64,000 bases of DNA from Haliclystus octoradiatus (taxonomy: Eukaryota > Cnidaria > Staurozoa > Stauromedusae > Haliclystidae): NCBI GenBank assembly GCA_916610825.1, contig OU744446.1:26240445-26304444 (forward strand), given 5' to 3'. Positions 41,921 to 63,844 of this stretch are shown in pieces (positions within the stretch are counted from its first letter, which is position 1; the number at the start of each line of letters is the position of its first letter). A program made the position numbers and the translations under genes. The notes beneath the pieces are model-generated. The model did no database searches. It was not told the origin of the DNA and saw nothing but the letters and a program-made list of their open reading frames with translations.

Positions 41921-44900
41921 TTCAACATAGTCTAGTCTCGTAATCGCATAATCATGCAAACAATACATGGTAATTAATTAGTTGATAGTCGCTGTAAATG
42001 AAAATAAAATTTTAAAACGTTGTAAATAGAACAAAACCAATATAAGATAGCTGTGGCTATATTACACGTTGCTATGGTAACAATATATATGTATACCCAC
42101 TGCAGCGTGGTAGGTGGGCACGATTGAATATACATTTTATGAAATTAATTCAACAATCTGCCCCTTCATTTGAGTCAAGAAGTGTGTTGCAACTTTATCG
42201 GGACAGTTTGGCTATATCCCTTTTCTATGATCAATTAGTATGTCACTACTTTCCACTACAATTAGGCCTCTAATTAACAACCAACAGTTAGCACATTTTT
42301 TCGTATTTTGAGTTTATTTCATTTCACTTGCGCAAAATATATTGCTCAAATCCGTTCATCATTATCAATTTCTTGCAATAATATTATTATAGAGCATAAT
42401 TATCATTCGAAATTTGAAGCGATTTGCAAATGTACTTAAATTAATTTGTGGTTAGTTACAAATTTCGATTTGACGTGCCACTAACGTCATAACCCCTCAA
42501 TTGCCAAATAAACAATCGAACAATAGAAATATCATAATTTATTGTTGTTGTAATTATACATAATGACACCTGATTGAGATGGTTAAATCATCGATGGATT
42601 ATCATCACATTTAAATCAAATCAAATCTTAGATGGAAGAAAGAGGGATAATTGTCAGAAGCACGACATTTGATTGCATAATATCAGCTTCTAAAGCTCAT
42701 AATTTAGCCCCATCATATCTTGCAGCCATGTGTCCCGTAATAGTTGTATTGATGTCCATATAATTATGGTAATGTAAGCATGGTGTAAGGTATATAGTAT
42801 GATAGCTGTGTTGTGTTTCATCATATTTTCACGGCTGACATAAAAAATGCGGGGGCGCTAGCAAATCAAAAATGATTTGTGAATGTAAATACCTCACATT
42901 TAGATTGTCTGTACGCGTCTGTACGTTTATTTAATAGATCTTTAACCGAACATTTTCTACTGTCTCGAATGTTGGCTTGCTATCTTTTGTGCTTCTGAAT
43001 GATGGTTTGTACGTAAACAGTGGCATGGGTCGTGATTAATTACCGACAAAAGAAATCAAATGAAAACAACGGTAAATAGAAAGATCTAATTCAACTGTGT
43101 TGTTGTTCATTTAATTCTCTATCTGATATCACTATCAGTAGCTTCATCATCAGTGCTGATTTATCATCACGTGACTATTCACTCATTCCCAGCCTATTTT
43201 ATGTCTAAGCACTTTATTAGTTTATTGCACTGCTTTTATGTTAGCTCCTTTATTAACCATTTAATAATGAACTAAATTTGTTTGAAATGAAATGAATGCA
43301 TCGATCACCCTCAGGGTTGACTAAAGAAAATGCACCTTTCCTTCAATGCGGACGTACAACTATATAATATCCTATTACTTGTACTGTACTAGCTATACGA
43401 GGCGTAACGAAAGATTAACTATTATTGACATGACCGTCTATTTTTGTAATCCGTTTTCACTCGACTGTTTAATGATGGATTGACTTGCGGTGGAAATGGC
43501 CTCACGTACAGTACACCCCTTGAGACTAAAGTGGATTTATAAACAGTGTAAATAGTCAGCTGAAGGTTCGATCGTTTTGATAAAGTTAACATCTACTTCA
43601 TAATCATCATTATAAACTTAACATCCTAATGAATCATTATGGATTACCATGAATTAAAGAAAGTGAAAGCACTGTGATTATTTTCCAGTCAGTCACGTAC
43701 CTACATGACTCACTTGTGGATATTGTGCCCTCGGTTTAAACCCATAGGTCAGCCTTACATTTCAACTAACAAACACTTCTAATGTGAATGCAAGGGGACG
43801 TGATGCGGCGCTCTATTTTAATATCCCACAAATATGGGTTAACAATAGTGTGTAGCACATACCATTGAATGCAGTGTGCGTGTAATGTGTTATGTTTTAA
43901 TGTAATCTCAAATGCGGTGTTTGCCACACACCAATATCACAACTATTCATTTCGCCTGATTAAAACGGAACGGCTTCAGACGATTACAACGAAACTATCA
44001 ATAGGCAAAGAATGTACAGCGGACATCAAAATAAATAACGAAAATAATGCCTTATTTATACGACGGACATTGAACTGATTTCACTCTCAATCGTACGCCA
44101 GTCAAGTAACTACATTCATCGCCTTGATTCGTAGTCAGGGCAACCGTTTTATTCTAAATTAACGGTAAGTGAATATTGATGATCCAATAACAAGATATTA
44201 TTATTTATTATCATGTATTAGATCATTACGCAAGTAAGAGAGTACTCAGTTATAGTTGCTATGTAACATGCTTTCGTCTTGACTATCATGTACTACTTCA
44301 ATGTGATATACCGACACACGTGTATCTCAATGCAATAGAAACCTTTGCTCACTGTTCAGTGTTCAAGTGTCCGTTGCAATTTAGATTCAACAACAATTTG
44401 ATATCTGGCGATCTGTCTGAAAAACCGATACTTATCTGATAACAAACATATCGATCTAGGCAGAAACAGATTAACAAGCTAGGTGCCAACGGGGGGGCCA
44501 TATATAGCAGGGAACATAATCCGCATAATGAAACATTGAATGCATGGGATTATCGAGAAGGAGAAGAACACCGAAACCGAAGCACCATCTAGCACACAGT
44601 AGACGATTGATTGATTTTTTTAAGGTTTGTCTCATACACATTCTAATTATAATATACAAATCACCATATTAGCTGGCTGTGCATGCACTGTAAAATAAAA
44701 AGAAATGACAAAGCGATAGTTATCACGTAGACCAGGCAATGAATAAGATTGCATACAGCCATACAAGATGATCAGAAAAGGGCGTCGTTGAGGGGATGAA
44801 ATGGTCATGGTTTGGTTAGAGTTAAGGAAATCATAGTAGATAAGAGCACTCTCATTCTTTTTCTGTCACTCAATATTATAATGTATTGTTACGGCACGGT

Positions 44901-46407
44901 ATAGTACCACCTCAAAAATAAGTGGTCGACAGTGTACCATACCATCACGTGTGTCAGAGATAGCTGCACCTCATATAGTACTTTGATAAATTAAATAATA
45001 GGGACAGGCTACTTAGGAAGATAGACTTCTATATACCTTGTCTCTTGGCGGTGAGTCAATTTAATGTAAAAATTCTCACACAGTGTAGTAATCATTTAGT
45101 CTAACGGTTTACAATTGTATCGCATTTACTTTGATAATTGATTGGATTGTTTTAGAGTGACCATTTTTAAATCTATCCATGTCTCGTCATCCATTCTTTT
45201 GACTGTCTAATTACTAATTAGATACATCAAATGTTCAATTGTTTAAGTTGGGTTTAGCAGGATGTTAAATCATCCCTTATAGCCACACCGCTGGCACCAT
45301 TTAACTCTTAAGACTTAAGAACAATAGATCAAATGGAAACAGACCTTTACACTAACATGATCTAGACTAAGCTTTGTCACAATTCTGTCAGGTGCTGGAT
45401 TGTAAACCGAACAGATTACTTCTATCATTTCAGATACGACTCACGCAAGCCATAACTTTTCGTAACGAACAATGTTAGAGCACATGCCATTACATGCAAG
45501 AACTGTGCCAGAGCTCTGTATTGGTGTTAGTTATCATATACGACTAATCAGCAGCCAATCCCTGGGTACAAATCCAGCATTTCGTGTTTGATGTTAACAG
45601 TAGCTAGATAGTCACGCCCCGGGCAGTACAAAGCTTTTGTCCATATAGTATATCATCCCGCTCTAATACTGACAAGGGCTTTTCGCTGAGCCTGGATTGA
45701 TGCGTGTGATGAGAATTGTGTATTGTATTAAACAGCGAGGCTTTCGAATGATCGCTTTAGAATGCCTTGTTTAAGGTGAAAGTCTTAAATAGAATAAATC
45801 ACATGTTAATGGACTTGATTCATTATTAGTAGTAACACTAACTGATTGAACTAATATTTAAACAGCGCAAGAAAACCAACGCAATCGGCTACAATACTAA
45901 TCATCATCTCTCTTTCCTATCTTACTCAGCATCAGGCATACGTTTCAAGGGTGTCTTATAATTGATCAACGCAAACTCAACAAACAAAAAGGTGAGTCAT
46001 TCATCATATTCTATATAGATATGAATTATCATTAATTGATTACTGTTTATCAAAGTAGCGAATTGTGAAGTAGATCTAATTTGCGTGTTCATCAGAACCC
46101 ACAGTAACAAAAAGTGAACATTAACTTCTCAATCAGCCAATCAAATGAAAATGGAAGGTCATTAATACCAACTATTTAGCTATGCCTTTTCTATACTGAT
46201 TTGGTCTGATCCGGACACGGTCTTTTTATCTTGATTACTGCATTTGCCAATTCGCCTGCTGAATAGCCATGCACTGGATAAATGGCGCTCTCTTTGCTTC
46301 TATTGTCATGTTGATCACGTGGGTGTATTTTTTATTCTGCTAGATTACCTGGGAAGAAGGACAAGGAGCAAGTCAGTTGGAGTTGGAACATAGTGGTGAA
46401 CACGACA
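41921..46407. other. Intergenic region upstream of the DMRT gene
   Basis: About 4.5 kb of AT-rich DNA with no convincing gene. Short open frames (43869-44078, 44471-44659) have no recognisable features. It probably holds the regulatory region and 5' untranslated exons of the DMRT gene. Confidence 0.5.
45930..45991 (+). other. Candidate 5' untranslated exon of the DMRT gene
   Basis: A pyrimidine-rich acceptor (TTTCCTATCTTACTCAG) is followed 62 bases later by a strong donor, AAAAG/GTGAGT. Joining to the acceptor TTCTGCTAG before 46344 leaves an in-frame stop upstream and no ATG before 46408, which agrees with a non-coding leader exon. Confidence 0.35.
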
Positions 46408-48142
46408 ATGAATGATATTGCGATTGCGAGTAACATTAGCATGATGTCCATGGGAGAAGAAGATAGGTTATCACCAAGGATACCAAAGTGTGCGAGATGT
46501 CGAAATCACTCAATGGCCAGCGGTCTAAAGGGACACAAACATTATTGTCCATGGAGAAATTGTGCCTGTGAGAAATGTAGCGTGGTTTTAGAAAGACAGC
46601 GAATCACAGCAGCCAGAGTAGCAGCCCTCAGACAACAACGCAAAATAACAGATCCAGGCCAGCACAACGGTTGTCACGACCAAGACCGTCATACGCCACC
46701 TCTGATCAACTTGAACGATGTGCGATACACCACATCAACGTCATCATCATCATCATCATTTTCAGATGGAAGTACGAATATCAACAACAATAATTCACCA
46801 GCGCAACCATCCGTTATTATCTCAAAGTCAGAACGTAAGTTAAAAACGATTCATTTTAAGATTTTCAATGCACTCTCATTGAATGCTCACGATTTGCTCT
46901 CTAAAACGTTGATTAGTTGTACATTTCACATAATTATTATAGTTTATGTAACACACACTCCTGTTGTTACGCATGCGCTCCATGTCTCTGTTGATCTCGA
47001 GTCATTTTTGTTGTTTTTCGTACTGTAATTACATCCGTTCTAATGCTTCTATTGTTGGTTGTTTACATTCTATCAGTACATTTACCAGTGTATCTTTGAA
47101 CAATTGAAATTAGCCACTTGATAAAGATGCACTACCGAACAAATGCATACATTTCAAATAGTTAAATTGTGTACTTATGTTGCTGTTTTGATGCTGTATG
47201 ATTTGATACTGAACAATATTCAAAGATGACATTTAACGCATAAACAACATTTGATAGACCTGATTGTTATTCTTAGTGAATAGATAATGACGTCAGATGC
47301 AACCTTTGACGTCATCAACTGTTCACCTGTTCCAAGTTTGGATTGTACTCCGTAGACGGCTGCTTTTTTGTCAAAACGTAGGCGTTCGAAATGCAATGTT
47401 TCATCGGATGTATAGCATAATAAATAATCTACATTACAATCATCAATTCACAATTCATTGACCTATTTTTATCTCTTTCACAGGCAACTCTTCATCACCT
47501 GAAAGCCATTCCATCAGAAGTCGTTTGTCGTCCACAGGAACCCCCTCTTCGCCCCTGTCCTCTACGTCCGAAATGCAAGATGATGAAACAGTAACTGACC
47601 AAGAGAAGCGATCGACTTCGATGGAAGCATCACGTGCACAAAGGCTACAATGGCAGCAGAACGAGACTTTACCAAGAAAACCATTCAGTACAAGGCCTTC
47701 ACTCAGCAGCGCATCTCAACTTATACGACGTTACCCTCTTGTTGAAAATTGTCCTGCTGGTTGCGTAGCTTGCCAAAATGAATACGCAAAACGAAGCTTT
47801 GCTTCAGGTTCTGGCCCATTGCAAGTATTGGCCAAAGTCTTTCCCTTGTGCCCCCGCGAATTACTTGAAGTGGCACTGGTAGAGAGTCATGGCAATGTGT
47901 CAAAAGCAATTGAAAAGATATTAGCAAATGCGAAAGAGTTTGTTGCCCGAGTGGGAGACAATTCGAGTTATAAGAAAAGGGGCTACGAAGAAAAATCACC
48001 TCAACTTAAAGAAAAAATAAACATTTCATCATCCACACCATCAACATCATCTTTAGTCAAGTTCTGTAACAGTTGCGGCCAAAGAGTGTTCTCTGCAGAC
48101 AACTTCTGCTCTTCGTGTGGGATTAAACTAAGAAGGTATTAA
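46408..48142 (+). CDS. DMRT: DMRT transcription factor with DM, DMA and C-terminal zinc ribbon, 2 exons
   Basis: Exons 46408-46834 and 47484-48142 join in phase to 361 residues. The first in-frame ATG is 46408. DMRT proteins are nuclear minor-groove DNA-binding factors in sex determination and neurogenesis. The DM domain is at about 25-80: [32 protein letters not shown], then the recognition helix [16 protein letters not shown]. All zinc-binding Cys and His are kept, but the usual VMAAQVALRRQQ is altered. A DMA (UBA-like) domain follows at about 262-300: [37 protein letters not shown]. The DM plus DMA pair places it in the DMRT3/DMRTA/DMRT93B group. The last 25 residues hold CxxC-x10-CxxC (FCNSCGQ...FCSSCGIKL), a zinc ribbon. 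A serine-rich linker joins the domains. Confidence 0.9.
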
Positions 48143-49608
48143 GTTGATGCATTTGTGAAAATATTTAGAGTTTTAGCTGTAATTATTAGATGCTTAATTA
48201 GCTGTTAATGCTATTTTATCAAAATGTCAACGACAATAAATATAAATATATGAAAATTATGTATAATTTATTAAAAATGGTCATCTCAAGTGTACGTTCA
48301 CGAGTAGATTGAAAACATTAAAAACATAAAATGAAATATTGATGTCATCATCAGTCAATTGAAAATCTTCACTTTTTTTAGACTTTACAAGGATAATCCA
48401 TATCGGGTCACGTTTGAGATACTAAGCCCCTTTTAATTAACGAGACTAGGCATACATCCGTGGTGTAGGAACACGGTGAGTCAAACAATTCTTCGTCGGA
48501 TAACTGAGATTGTAATTTACATGCTTTGAGTAACCATTTATTATAGATTTAGTTGACCGATTATCTGGAACCATTAGAAATTCAATTTAAATGCTTCAAA
48601 GCTACCTTTTTTTATGTAAATGCAACTCTTCCCATGCACTGTAACGGTCTATTAAGTAGAGACATCGATAATATATGTATGAACTAATAGACTTCTTGAA
48701 TTAAAGACTGTGCAAGCAGATAGTGTGTAGTAAAAGTACTCAGCTAAATCATTGAATTGAATGATTAATGACTTGGTTATTTACGTATGTCCATGTAACG
48801 AGGGACATCTATCGCACTTAAAAAATTACATAACGAAAAAGGGTCTAATGACCCTCTCAAAATTCTACTTTTGTATATCATATTATTTATTGAGTCAAAG
48901 GAGAACAAAACATAAATGTTATATCAGTCTTTTATTTCTCACTGTGGTCGAGTCTATTTACAAGGTATAGTCGAGGTGTTGAACTTATTAAACGGTAGAA
49001 TCACACTACAACGGCTTTTACAAGGACAGTAATTTAACAATCAAACTCTTTTTAACTAAAGTGCATATAAAATGGCAATACATGGGAAGAAAGATTAAAA
49101 AAACGTTACACAATGTCTAAATGTTTATACATTACGATCATTATATTAATCAAAATACGGATTGAGCTTTCAACGAAGTCTAAAATGGGATTAGAATATG
49201 AAATATTTAGCAAAGGTTTGTACTGGTCCAAGTGCTTGCAGATTCACCTAGACTTCCATCTGAGAGTTGATATTGGTAATGGTGTGGACCTCGCAAATTG
49301 ATTCCTTGTAATATGTAATAGATATTATGGGCTACGCATTAAAATGAATCATTTATTTAATTTGAAATTATACTGGAATATAGATTCTAGATATTCTATA
49401 TAGACCATCACAAAGGTAATTTTCATTGAACAAATGCAATATTAATTAAGGAACATCTATTGCTAAACAAAATTCAGAGATGATAACTACACCAGTAGTA
49501 AGTCTACCTAACAATTAATAACTTTGCAAAATATTTTCTCAAGTAACTTCTAATTATTTGACTGACCTTTTGTAGATGTAAATACATTTTCTTATTTGAC
49601 AAAATTGC
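48143..49608. other. Intergenic region between DMRT and PHF14-like genes (convergent)
   Basis: 3' flanks of two convergent genes. Short open frames at 48761-48970 and 49113-49301 have no recognisable features. Nothing else is seen. Confidence 0.55.
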
Positions 49609-51870
49609 TTACTTTGTGTCATCTATTGTTTCAACATTGTCATTGTCCTGATTGTCTGTGTCTTCACTAGGTGTATCATCACAATCCGTACAATGCCACG
49701 AATAACCACGTTTCTGAGGTGTTGATTTGGAAGGAGGGTCTAAACAAGTCTTGAAATGAAATGATCGTTGACATTCGGCGCATTTCACAAGCTCTACAGA
49801 TGATGCTTCTATAGCACATACTGTGCATAAAGCAGTAATAGCCTCTTTCTTTTTCCTCCGTGGCGGCATTGGTGTAGCATTGCCATCATTTTCTGCATTG
49901 CCTGATATTTTCTGTGTTGGAATCTTCGAAGGAGTTGAAGGATTGGGTGTATCTTCTGAATTATTTTTCTTTCGTTGTTTGCCTGTACTTGATTTTCTCT
50001 TCTTAACAGGTCGTAGATCAGGGGTGAATTTTTCAGGCTTTGAGACTTGTCTGTGACGTCTTTTTCTGCCAATAGAATTGCTTTCCTTATCATCATCGTC
50101 ATCATCATCATTTGATACATTGCTTGAATCACTTTCACTTTCATCGCAATCTGTGCATTGCCATAGAAATGCTTTTGATTTCCTAGGCATTCGTTTGAGT
50201 GGTGGATCGACACAGGCAAAATGATAATGATTATGACATGTGTCACATTCAACCATTTTGTGACTATTTTCTTTTGATTTACAAGTGAAACATTCTTTAT
50301 TAATTTCTTTTACAAGATCTGCTACTTCAGCTTTCCCATTTACTGTAGACAAGTGGCTGACAGAATTAGTATTAAATATTGGCATACAGAGTTGAACGTC
50401 ACAGAGATTACCAATGTAAGAATGCAATCGATCAACATCTGATCTGAGATATTCTGCAACCTCTTTCTCATTATCTAATCTCTTTCTCAATCTTTCTAGG
50501 TCTTGCCTCATATTACGTTCTCTTTGTTGTAATAGGAGAATAGATTCTTTCCCTGCTGTCATTGATACATTGTTTAACTGTTTTAATTTTACTTCTCTAT
50601 CATAAAAATGTTTAATGAAATCAGTCGTTAAATTTGGATGTGATGAACGCACTCCTCTTTGACTAGCAACAGCAAATTGAGATTCAATTGAATGACCAAG
50701 AAGTTCTGATTTTTGAATCAACTGTCTGCATACCTCAGGACATGTTGTCAAAAGTCTTGAAGAGAATGAAGGCAGCTCTTTTGATAAAGTCGATCTTTTT
50801 CGTGTGCTGATGTACTCTTTTCTAGCCGTAAATAGTGCTGCTTTAACCCGATCATGTAAGCCATCTTCCTGCCTCGAGTCTGATTCCATTCCTTTATGAA
50901 ATGACTGCCAAGAAAGTTTCTTTTTCTTCTGTGATATTTTCTCAGCATGCAGCTTACAATGAGCAAACAAAGGATCAGCTTCATTATGAAGGGACACTTC
51001 AGCATTTGGAACATCGGAAAGCAAACCCTCTCTTTGAGCACACGTCACATGGAAATACGTCCGACACATACCAGCATCACACCCTATTGTTATCCCGGTT
51101 TGACATAACTTTGTATCTTCACAAAATGAGCATGGTTTTGCACCCCAATGAGACGGTGGAATATCGTCCAAATTAACGTAATCGAGGGCTTCCTCATCTT
51201 CAAATCTAACCTCAGGTGTATACAAAGCACATATTAAATGAACCCAGTGACCAATATTACATTGTTTATATATTCCACCTACCGATGGACATAGTTCACA
51301 TGATGGTTTGATAACATTGGCTTTGCATGCATCGCAGAACCATGGGACAGTCGAAGAGGTAGAGTCTGCATCAGTCCCTTCACCGTCCTCTTCTTCGTTC
51401 TCTTTACATTTTCCATAGCATCCTTCGTGGACAGAAACCCTGCATAAATCACACTGCAGTATTTCATCTTCATCTGAGGTTTCCCAATCAAGGCAAACAC
51501 CACAAAACAAAGCATCACAATTAGGCCTAGTTACTTCTTTGTTTTCGTCTCTCTTCTGCACTGTATGTTGCTGTTGTTGCAACGTCAAAATATCATTTAA
51601 TGTTACCTTTTTATCCTGTTGATCTTCGCTATCTTCAGTTTCATCACCACTGCTTTTTTCAGATCTCCCATCGCTTTCTCCACTGTCAAAATCTTCTGGT
51701 AAAGTATAATCGTCATCCTCCTCGCTGTCTTCTAAGCCACCGAAAGCAAACTGAACAAGCTGTGATTCTACAGGCTTGATTTGTCTTTTATTCGGAGCTC
51801 GTTTAGTAAATGACTCATACATTGCTTCGTATGATTTATCTTCTGTATTACCATTTCCAGCAGCATCCAT
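49609..51870 (-). CDS. PHF14: PHF14-like PHD-finger chromatin protein, single exon
   Basis: An uninterrupted 753-codon frame starts MDAAGNGNTEDKSYEAMYES. PHF14 is a nuclear histone reader. Domains in order: acidic N-terminus; PHD1 at about 121-183 (FCGVCLDWE to WFCDACK); an extended PHD with zinc knuckle at about 188-310 (SCELCPSVGGIYKQ, HWVHLICALYTPEV, CSFCEDT, CKLHAEK); a coiled coil at about 420-490; PHD2 at about 526-577 (CFTCKSKENSHKMVECDTC, WQCTDCD); basic nuclear-localisation stretches at about 600-675 (GRKRRHR, PVKKRKSS, PPRRKKK); PHD3 at about 681-732. Order and spacing match vertebrate PHF14, which is longer (about 890-950) and has many introns. The absence of coding introns is odd beside intron-rich neighbours. 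It lies 656 bases downstream of the PLEKHG-like gene on the same strand. Confidence 0.93.
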   Translation of the reverse strand: MDAAGNGNTEDKSYEAMYESFTKRAPNKRQIKPVESQLVQFAFGGLEDSEEDDDYTLPEDFDSGESDGRSEKSSGDETEDSEDQQDKKVTLNDILTLQQQQHTVQKRDENKEVTRPNCDALFCGVCLDWETSDEDEILQCDLCRVSVHEGCYGKCKENEEEDGEGTDADSTSSTVPWFCDACKANVIKPSCELCPSVGGIYKQCNIGHWVHLICALYTPEVRFEDEEALDYVNLDDIPPSHWGAKPCSFCEDTKLCQTGITIGCDAGMCRTYFHVTCAQREGLLSDVPNAEVSLHNEADPLFAHCKLHAEKISQKKKKLSWQSFHKGMESDSRQEDGLHDRVKAALFTARKEYISTRKRSTLSKELPSFSSRLLTTCPEVCRQLIQKSELLGHSIESQFAVASQRGVRSSHPNLTTDFIKHFYDREVKLKQLNNVSMTAGKESILLLQQRERNMRQDLERLRKRLDNEKEVAEYLRSDVDRLHSYIGNLCDVQLCMPIFNTNSVSHLSTVNGKAEVADLVKEINKECFTCKSKENSHKMVECDTCHNHYHFACVDPPLKRMPRKSKAFLWQCTDCDESESDSSNVSNDDDDDDDKESNSIGRKRRHRQVSKPEKFTPDLRPVKKRKSSTGKQRKKNNSEDTPNPSTPSKIPTQKISGNAENDGNATPMPPRRKKKEAITALCTVCAIEASSVELVKCAECQRSFHFKTCLDPPSKSTPQKRGYSWHCTDCDDTPSEDTDNQDNDNVETIDDTK

Positions 51871-52526
51871 GATACGATAGTTTCAGATTCGTTGGAGTAC
51901 AAAAATCAGAGCCCGGTTTCTACAGAAATTGGATTTTCAAACGCAGAAACTGTCCATTATGTATATGCCTCTATTTCAGCTTTTCGTAATTGTTGTTTTT
52001 CGAAATCAAAGCTATAGATATTCATTGTAGTTGTTTTAGTTATTCCTATATAATGTTCTTATTATATAATGTTCTTATTCAAATCACTGTAGCAGTATGT
52101 GGAATTGTGGTAAGATGACGGTATGACACGAGCAATTAATTTACGTGACTCATTGATTAGGATTCTAGGAAGGCACGTAGTACTAGACTACTAGTAGCAG
52201 GCTACATTCCGAAGTCCAAACCATTTTACTATGAACAGCTTGGTTTAGTAAAAAATCTAATATAGACATTTAGGCAGTGTTTAGAACAGAAAATTTACTT
52301 TCTCCGTTACTAAATCATTTATTATAGCTAAAGGTAATATTTATAAAACTAATAAATTCATCTCTTTTATAAAATTGGTAAGGAAATATATAAATACAAC
52401 ATTAAATAATAACACAACATCAAACAACAGACTAGCTAATTGATATTTTCAAAATCGTTTCATAAAATTGTTATTATATTTAATAAAATTATATTCAAAT
52501 TTACTATTTTGCTGATAAAAGGATAA
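51871..52526. other. Spacer between the PLEKHG-like and PHF14-like genes
   Basis: Holds the 3' end of the RhoGEF gene and the upstream flank of the PHF14-like gene, both on the minus strand. No further gene is seen; ATGTTCTTATTATATA-type short duplications occur near 52050-52080. Confidence 0.5.
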
Positions 52527-62528
<10,002 letters not shown>

Positions 62529-63790
62529 AAAATATGCAAGTCCAGTAACCGACACTAAATGGAAACTATAAAAAGAGACACAAAACATTATAATTAACTC
62601 CAGACATCATTATGTCAATACAAGTGATTTAGATGTCTTTAAAATATCATTAACTCCATCAATTAAAACAACTTTAAATTATCTAACTTTTTCATGGATA
62701 GTGCTTACAATAATATTTATGATTTGAGGTTTTGAACACTCCTTTCAAATTACTAACTGTTTAGTCCACTTGTGGAATGATCGACCAAGGGAAGTAGACA
62801 AACAATGTGGCTGCCTCAGGGAAATACAAATCAATTATGATCAATGGTTTATAATTTTTAGGGAAGTGTTCATCACAGACAAAAGGTGTAGCCACGAGAT
62901 TAATTTTGGGTCACACAGGATGAGTTTATCAATCTCAAACTTAATGTCTTCTATGCTAATATGAGACACACGGTTGAGTTTATTAGCAATCGCCAATCAA
63001 ATCCGCTGATGGGCAAAATCAAATATATTGGTGAAATGCAAAGAAAGCAAACATTAAACTTTGTTTACGCTAGAAATAGACACATATTGATCATGAAATC
63101 AATGTCTAATCAGCTCAACACTAACTCAATTAACGGCATTTAACAACAGTGAACTAACTCATTAAACAAACCTTTACTGAATGTCAGCATCTCCAAACAA
63201 ACATTCTACCTTCTTTCCACACTACTTCTTTTACTATTAAAAATAATAATAAATGGCATACAATTCGTGTCGATGTGTTGACTTGCACAGTTTTTCCTCT
63301 CGAACTCCTCACTTCCTGTCCAAAACTAAAATAATTCACCGCCAAATTATGTGATGAGTAAATGAAAGATTGAAATGCAATCAGTTCTTGTTCAAAATAA
63401 TAATCTTTTCACTGTTCTTTTCTTGGCGTGGAAGCGGCGCTAAATTTAATCGTGACTGTACTAGAATCGCAGCAGTTTATGATATTCGAACCGTTATATT
63501 AGCAATTGAACAACAAACAGCTAACATTTTGAAGGTTTGATGCTGCGAAGTAAAAATCTGAGTTTAAAATCCACCATAAAACCAATTGATAAGCTTTTTC
63601 AGATGAACTATTGTAAGAAAGAAATCGAACACAAGAGGACAACATCAGACGCCCTCGAACAAGAAGCTCAACGGTTTGATCTTCCTCAAATCCATTGATT
63701 CAATACAATTGGTCTCATTGTGTTGTTCTTTGAGTTGTGTAGATCGAGAACACTTGCACAGTCATGTCAAAAACAAAGTGGGCAGTTTTA

Positions 63791-63806
63791 CCAATGACGT
63801 CATTGG
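63791..63806. promoter_or_regulatory. CCAAT-CRE-ATTGG palindrome
   Basis: CCAATGACGTCATTGG is a perfect 16-base palindrome: a full CRE (TGACGTCA) overlapped by CCAAT boxes on both strands. Such sites bind CREB/ATF and NF-Y in known promoters. It lies about 1.26 kb upstream of the PLEKHG-like start codon and could serve that gene or a divergent gene to the right. Confidence 0.5.
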
Positions 63807-63834
63807 CCCCTTACTTTATAGGGCTTAATCATGG

Positions 63835-63844
63835 GCATGCGCAA
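63835..63844. promoter_or_regulatory. NRF1-like site
   Basis: GCATGCGCAA, within GGGCATGCGCAATAG, resembles the NRF1 consensus GCGCATGCGC. It lies 29 bases right of the CCAAT-CRE palindrome, in keeping with a housekeeping-type promoter. Confidence 0.4.

Noticed and set aside
46835-47028. Extension of the DMRT first exon past SKSE
   Set aside because: It crosses a good GTAAGT donor and loses the DMRT character; the second exon joins in phase and supplies the DMA domain.
49823-50056. Plus-strand open frames within the PHF14-like gene
   Set aside because: Antisense shadows of an unambiguous coding sequence.
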